Position numbers and translations under genes: made by a program. A stretch of 64,000 bases of DNA from Caballeronia catudaia. GTDB taxonomy: Bacteria > Pseudomonadota > Gammaproteobacteria > Burkholderiales > Burkholderiaceae. The stretch's first letter is position 1. Each line of letters starts with the position of its first letter. This document shows positions 60,155-64,000 of the stretch, in pieces. The notes under the pieces were generated by a model. That model searched no databases and was not told the origin of the DNA. It saw only the letters and a program-made list of their open reading frames with translations. The stretch lies in NCBI RefSeq assembly GCF_001544755.2, contig NZ_FCOF02000005.1:62001-126000 (forward strand), given 5' to 3'.

Positions 60155-61177
60155 TCATATATCGCGCCGGCGGCGGAACGCCCACCATCCGGCGAGCGCG
60201 GTGAAAGTGGCGACGATCGCGACGAGCAGCCAGAACCCGTGATGATTCTCCGCGAACGGAATGCCGCCCACGTTCATGCCGAAAAAGCCCGCGACGATGT
60301 TGATCGGCAACGCGAGCACGGTCACGAGCGTCAGCGTGAACAGCGTGCGGTTGCTTTGCTCGCCGAGGCGCGTCGAGACTTCTTCCTGCAGCAGCTTGAT
60401 GCGTTCGACGAGCCCCGCGAGATCGTTGAGCACGAGCGAAAACTCTTCGGTCGCATCGCGCAGATCCTGAATGTCGTGGGAATGCAGCCAGCGCGGCGGC
60501 CGCGCCAGCAGCCGGAACACCGAACCGGGTTCCGGCGCGAGCAGACGCTGCAGCCGCACGAGCACGCGCCGCAAGCCGCCGAGATCGGTGCGCATGGTGG
60601 CGCCGCGCATCGACAGAAAGCGATCCTCGATGCCGTCGACCTCGACGCTCGTGCGCCGCACGATATGCACGAGCAGATCGGCCTGATCGCGCAGCAGATG
60701 TGCGAGCAGTTCGGCGGGCGAGCGAAACAGTTCGCCGCGCTTGACCGACTCGCGCAGCGAATCGACGGAACGCAGAGGCCTCAGGCGCGCCGTCACGATC
60801 AGCTTCTGATGCGTGTATACCCACAGCGTCGCGATCTCCGAGGGCGTCAGCTCGAAGTTGAACATCACGTCGTTGATGACGGCGAAGAGCGCGCCTTCCT
60901 GATGCTCGAGGCGCGTCGAGTGCGAGCCTTCGTTGAGCGTGTCGAAGAATGCGTCGGGCAGATCGAGGCGGCCGCGCATCCAGCGCTCGCACGAGCTGTT
61001 CGCGAGATCGAAGTGCAGCCAGACGAACTCCTTGGACGTGTCGTCGCGCGCGAGCCATCGACTCGCGGTTTCGGCGTCGATCGGCTCGCCGGGATGATCG
61101 ACATGAAAGCGATAGCCACAGACGAGGCCGGAGAAATCAGAGCCGTAGGGCGGTCTTTGCAGGGTAGCGGGATTCAT
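60155..61177 (-). CDS. CorA/ZntB-like metal ion transporter
   Basis: A 340-residue inner-membrane protein. The start MNPATLQRPPYG is chosen because the preceding 62 codons are not family-like. A long cytoplasmic N-domain of strands and helices (VWLHFDLANSSCERWM at about 50-65, LRDATEEFSLVLNDL at about 230-245) leads to two C-terminal helices. The signature G300-M-N302 (AGFFGMNVGG) follows the first helix, with GFWLLVAIVATFTALAGWW as the second. The ZntB branch moves zinc and CorA moves magnesium; the sequence does not decide. It is a single-gene unit. Confidence 0.92.
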   Translation of the reverse strand: MNPATLQRPPYGSDFSGLVCGYRFHVDHPGEPIDAETASRWLARDDTSKEFVWLHFDLANSSCERWMRGRLDLPDAFFDTLNEGSHSTRLEHQEGALFAVINDVMFNFELTPSEIATLWVYTHQKLIVTARLRPLRSVDSLRESVKRGELFRSPAELLAHLLRDQADLLVHIVRRTSVEVDGIEDRFLSMRGATMRTDLGGLRRVLVRLQRLLAPEPGSVFRLLARPPRWLHSHDIQDLRDATEEFSLVLNDLAGLVERIKLLQEEVSTRLGEQSNRTLFTLTLVTVLALPINIVAGFFGMNVGGIPFAENHHGFWLLVAIVATFTALAGWWAFRRRRDI

Positions 61178-61443
61178 GCGGGCATTCTGTTGGCATTCTG
61201 GTAGATCGGCATATCCGCGGACGGCGCGAAGGCCGATACTCCGGACATTCCCGCGCCACGCGCTAGTGTGCCATCGGTCGCGCCCCGAATCGCGATCGTA
61301 ACGCGTGAACGGGATCGAAACGATGGACCGGAACGCCGCTGCGCGCGCAAATATGACTGTCATATTGTCGGCGTATCATCGCGCCACGCATGACGGGCGC
61401 ACCAGCGCCGGCGAACGCTCGGCTCCAACATGGGGAGAAGGCA

Positions 61444-61785
61444 GTGGAAGACCGTGACGATCTGGATGGAGCGACGCAAACCACGGCGGGAGGGCTCATC
61501 CGGCTCACGTCGGTGATCGCCGGGCTCGCCCGCGAAGGTGCGATCGATACGCGCTTCGGCGCGAAGCTCTTCAAGCGAATCGACAAGGAAGCGCGGCGCG
61601 TCGCCAACTGCGCCGTGCGGCTCGAAGAGGCGGAACAGGCGGCGCTCGTCGGCGCGCTCGGCGAGCTCGATCTCGCGTTGCGTCAGCGCGACGCGGCATC
61701 GCTCGTCGAAGCGAATGCGCGCCTGCGCGAGAGCGAAGTGGCGTCGGCCAAGCGCCGCAAGAGCAAGAAAGACAGCGACGCCTGA
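61444..61785 (+). CDS. Small helical protein of unknown function
   Basis: About 113 residues from a GTG with GGGGAG 6 bases before it; an ATG at 61390 would add 18 residues. The body is alpha-helical: RLTSVIAGLAREGAIDTRFG, KRIDKEARRVANCAVRLEEAEQAALVGALGELDLALRQRDAASLVEANARLRESE, then a very basic tail (KRRKSKKDSD). It has no cysteine pair or membrane span and I do not recognise a domain. It lies just before the response regulator on the same strand. Confidence 0.55.
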   Translation: MEDRDDLDGATQTTAGGLIRLTSVIAGLAREGAIDTRFGAKLFKRIDKEARRVANCAVRLEEAEQAALVGALGELDLALRQRDAASLVEANARLRESEVASAKRRKSKKDSDA

Positions 61786-61829
61786 ACGCGAGGGCAGCGG
61801 GCAGGCGCGAAACGTGCTGCGGTGCGAGC

Positions 61830-62282
61830 ATGTGCTCTCGTCCAATGCCCATGTCCGTCACTCTGCATTCCCCTCATTGCGCGCTGTGGACGCACCGTCG
61901 CGTCAACGTCAACCGCGAGCAGTGGCGCATTCTGATCGTCGACGACAACGCCTATAGCGCCGAAGCGCTCTCGGCTGCGCTCGCCTCCGACGGCTGCGAC
62001 ACGCGCGTCGCCCTGTCAGGCGTCGATGCGCTGCATGCGATCGATGTCTGGGTGCCGCATGTCGTCATCCTCGACATCACGATGCCCGAGCACGACGGCT
62101 ACGCGACCGCGCGCGTGCTGCGTCGAATCGGCCGCACGCGCGACGCGGTGATCATCGCGTTCACGGCGCTCGGCGAGGAAGCCGTGCGCAAAGAGGGTCT
62201 TCATTCAGGATTCGACGGCTATTGTCAAAAGGGCAATCCGCCTACGGCACTCGTGGGCTTGATCGGGCGTCTCGTCCATTGA
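61830..62282 (+). CDS. Single-domain response regulator (CheY-like)
   Basis: About 150 residues; the start is uncertain because none of the three in-frame ATG codons has a good ribosome site. After a polar N-terminal stretch of about 30 residues comes one receiver domain: acidic pair D38/D39 (ILIVDDN), phospho-acceptor D82 (VILDITMPEHDG), T112 (AFTALGE) and K134 (YCQKGNPP). There is no output domain, so it would signal by protein binding like CheY, or be a phosphate sink. No histidine kinase is adjacent; a CheV gene lies about 700 bases further on. Confidence 0.88.
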   Translation: MCSRPMPMSVTLHSPHCALWTHRRVNVNREQWRILIVDDNAYSAEALSAALASDGCDTRVALSGVDALHAIDVWVPHVVILDITMPEHDGYATARVLRRIGRTRDAVIIAFTALGEEAVRKEGLHSGFDGYCQKGNPPTALVGLIGRLVH

Positions 62283-62589
62283 AAGCACGGATACCACTCG
62301 CGAAACGCATGCGCGTTCGCTAGATAATTGTTCCGCCCCCGCAAGCCAACCCGCACGCGCCGATCGCGCGGCGCATCCCGCAACGCCTTCCCCAGCAAGC
62401 TAGAGTAGAAAATCAGCACGATCGTGCGGCCAGCGATTGTTAGCGCACGACGAAAAGTGAATTGAAATTTATGGAGATAAAAAAGCAATAGTAGGGGTAT
62501 ACACTGCGCTTCATCGACGTAGCAGACAGTTTCTCGCAAGACCGCTGCGGCGCTTTCTGATTGAACGTCAACCGTCTTTGGAGCACACC
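62283..62589. other. Intergenic region before the second small secreted protein gene
   Basis: 307 bases. The stretch 62460-62515 is rich in A and T, with a possible -10 element TATACA in GGGGTATACACTGC near 62498, about 90 bases before the start; no matching -35 stands out. No open frame of interest is seen. Confidence 0.45.
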
Positions 62590-62865
62590 ATGAAACGCAA
62601 CCTTCTCGCTACTCTCCTGATCGCCGCTTCCGCCACGCTCGCCGCGCCCGCTTTCGCGAGCGGCTACGGCCCGGCCCCGTTCTACCGTCCGGCTGGCGGC
62701 GCGCCGTCGTCGCAGCAAGGCCCGAGCGCACAGACGGTCGCCGCCGAAGAAAACGCCCACGCCGTGAACACGACCGCTTTCGGCGGCTCGCGTGACAGCG
62801 TCGCTCAATCGGGCAACCGCACGCAATCGGCCAACAAGTCGCAATCGGTCTTCTTCGGTCAATAA
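62590..62865 (+). CDS. Small secreted protein with SGYGPAP motif, second copy
   Basis: A 91-residue protein: signal peptide 1-24 (MKRNLLATLLIAASATLAAP, ending AFA-S), then SGYGPAPFYRP, GGAPSSQQGPSAQTVAAEENA and a Ser/Gln/Asn-rich tail. It is clearly related to the 86-residue protein at 500-760: the mature starts (SGYGPAPxYRP), GAPxSQ and SAQTxAAEE all agree. GGAG is 6 bases before the ATG. It is periplasmic; function unknown. It is a single gene, convergent with cheV. Confidence 0.82.
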   Translation: MKRNLLATLLIAASATLAAPAFASGYGPAPFYRPAGGAPSSQQGPSAQTVAAEENAHAVNTTAFGGSRDSVAQSGNRTQSANKSQSVFFGQ

Positions 62866-62877
62866 CCGGTTCGGCTT

Positions 62878-62897
62878 GCCCGGCTCATCCGCCGGGC
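62878..62897. terminator. Hairpin between convergent genes, weak terminator candidate
   Basis: Perfect 7-base arms GCCCGGC and GCCGGGC with a 6-base loop, between the ends of the small secreted protein gene and cheV. No T run follows on either strand, so it may only stabilise the transcript ends. Confidence 0.3.
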
Positions 62898-62973
62898 GCA
62901 TCGGCTGAAAGACTGCTTCGGCGTCCGCTGGCACAGGCTCAAAAGGTCCGTGTCACCGGGCGCCGATCGTTTT

Positions 62974-63984
62974 TCAGGCTGCGTGTGCCAGCGCGCCGCG
63001 CATCACGTTCGCGAGCTCCGACGCCTCGAACTTCGACACATACGCATTCGCGCCGACCTTGCGCACATGCTGCTCGTTCGCCGATCCCGACAGCGACGAG
63101 TGAATCACCACCGGAATGTGCATCAGCCCCGTTTCCGCCTTGATGCGGCGCGTGAGCGTGAAGCCGTCCATTTCGGGCATTTCCAGGTCCGTGAGCACGA
63201 GCGCGATGTGGTCCGCGACTTCGGTGCCTTCCTTCTGCGCTTTCTTCAGCGCCGACTCCAGCACGTCCCACGCTTCCTTACCGGTCTTGGTCATCACGAA
63301 AGGCACGCCCATCGCGGTCAGGCTTTGCTCGATGAGCGCCCGCGCGACGCCCGAATCGTCCGCCGCCAGCACGCGCGCGCCTGGCTTCAGTTGCAGGCGG
63401 CCGGTGTTCGCCTCGGTGATATCGGCTTGCCGCGACGGCAGCACGTCGCGCACGATGCGCTCGACATCGAGCACCTGCGCGAGGCGCGAGCCGTCGACGT
63501 TGCCGTCCAGACGCGCGAAGCTCGTCACGGTCTTGCCGCCCGAGTGTGATTCCGCCGAGAGCACCTGATTCCATTCGAGCCGCACGATATCGTCGACTTC
63601 CTCGACCGCGAAGCCTTGCGTCGTGCGCGCGAATTCGGTGACGAGCAGAATCTTCGGACCGTTCTTCGGCCGGCAACCGGTGATGCGCGCGAGATCGATC
63701 ACCGGAATGATCTGCCCGCGGATATCCGCGACGCCGAGAATCTCTTCGTTCGATCCGGCGACCGCCGTGATCGTCGGCATGGCGAGAATTTCGCGCACCT
63801 TGAACACGTTGATGCCGTAGAGCTCGCGGACCGGAGTTAGCGCTTTAGCACTTACTCCGGCCTCGCGCAGAGCGCTGCGCTGTTCAGAGCCCGGCGCCTC
63901 GCCGAGCCTGAACAGGAGCAATTCGAACATGTTGCTGCCCGCGAGCCGCACGCGCTGCTCGATATCCTGTTGTGAACTGCTCAC
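62974..63984 (-). CDS. cheV: Chemotaxis protein CheV (CheW-receiver fusion)
   Basis: A 336-residue CheV from a GTG with GGGAG 6 bases upstream. The CheW-like domain (about 15-160) has FELLLFRLGE, YGINVFKVREILAMP and LGVADIRGQIIPVIDLA. The receiver domain (about 205-330) has ARVLAADDSGVARALIEQSL, with the phospho-aspartate in LVLTDLEMPEMDG, then VIHSSLSGSAN and the Lys in YVSKFEASEL. CheV couples chemoreceptors to CheA and adapts the signal by phosphorylation. No other chemotaxis gene is beside it except the single-domain receiver 700 bases away. Almost the whole gene is inside the window; only its promoter may lie beyond 64000. Confidence 0.95.
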   Translation of the reverse strand: MSSSQQDIEQRVRLAGSNMFELLLFRLGEAPGSEQRSALREAGVSAKALTPVRELYGINVFKVREILAMPTITAVAGSNEEILGVADIRGQIIPVIDLARITGCRPKNGPKILLVTEFARTTQGFAVEEVDDIVRLEWNQVLSAESHSGGKTVTSFARLDGNVDGSRLAQVLDVERIVRDVLPSRQADITEANTGRLQLKPGARVLAADDSGVARALIEQSLTAMGVPFVMTKTGKEAWDVLESALKKAQKEGTEVADHIALVLTDLEMPEMDGFTLTRRIKAETGLMHIPVVIHSSLSGSANEQHVRKVGANAYVSKFEASELANVMRGALAHAA

Positions 63985-64000
63985 CTCGTTCTCCCTCTAA

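Noticed and set aside
1..64000. tRNA or rRNA genes, insertion sequences and prophage genes
   Set aside because: No T-arm-like GGTTCGAATCC pattern with matching stems, no transposase or integrase and no terminal inverted repeats were seen by eye; a covariance-model and IS search would be decisive.

Overview
The window looks like a piece of chromosome from a high-GC betaproteobacterium of the Burkholderia sensu lato group (Burkholderia, Paraburkholderia or Caballeronia). This rests on the protein families seen rather than on a marker gene: DUF4148 and DUF3331 proteins, an H-NS-like protein with a lysine/alanine tail, a betaproteobacterial bcsD-P-Q-A-B-Z-C cellulose operon, a large NAD-dependent glutamate dehydrogenase and a cysI-DUF934 pair. 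No rRNA, tRNA, CRISPR array, insertion sequence or phage module was recognised, and nearly all genes share the same GC-rich codon use.

Layout. 1-8.5 kb: the end of a MocR-type regulator, a small secreted protein, an H-NS-like protein, an amino-acid binding protein, two Hsp20 chaperones, cysI-DUF934, a ketopantoate-reductase-like enzyme and an NADH-dehydrogenase-like flavoprotein. 8.7-14.8 kb: a MazG-like pyrophosphohydrolase, an unusual acyl-CoA dehydrogenase, a tightly overlapped trio (M14 peptidase, alpha/beta hydrolase, cupin) and a tandem GNAT protein. 15.1-18.3 kb: a cobalt-type nitrile hydratase operon whose activator is fused to a DUF3293 domain, continuing into a tautomerase and an Sfp-type phosphopantetheinyl transferase. 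18.3-27.9 kb: a zinc peptidase, a membrane hydrolase, an LEA-like lipoprotein, a cupin, the 1621-residue glutamate dehydrogenase and a BBE-type oxidoreductase. 28-37 kb: a succinate/acetate CoA-transferase, a FUSC efflux protein with a divergent LysR regulator, and an iron pair (PiuC and a TonB-dependent receptor) with a Fur-like site. 37.1-49.6 kb: the complete cellulose operon on the minus strand. 50-64 kb: small Burkholderia proteins, a polyamine-type ABC importer divergent from a MocR regulator, a TetR/DUF1348 pair with twin operators, CsbD, a CorA-type transporter, a single-domain response regulator, a second copy of the small secreted protein family and CheV.

How the parts work together. 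BcsA and BcsB make and export cellulose under c-di-GMP control (PilZ domain). BcsC is the outer-membrane pore, BcsZ the periplasmic endoglucanase, and BcsD, BcsP and BcsQ organise the complex. The nitrile hydratase genes give an enzyme plus its cobalt-loading helper. The FUSC/LysR, ABC/MocR and TetR/DUF1348 loci are regulator-target pairs with visible inverted repeats between them.

The most unusual items are the nitrile hydratase activator-DUF3293 fusion and the extension of its operon, the M14-hydrolase-cupin trio, the roughly 180-residue Gln/Pro/Tyr-rich linker in BcsC, the twin TetR operators, an 11-bp tandem repeat ahead of the glutamate dehydrogenase gene, and the pair of related small secreted proteins near the two ends of the window. 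None of these is proof of a new system; each is set out with a decisive check.
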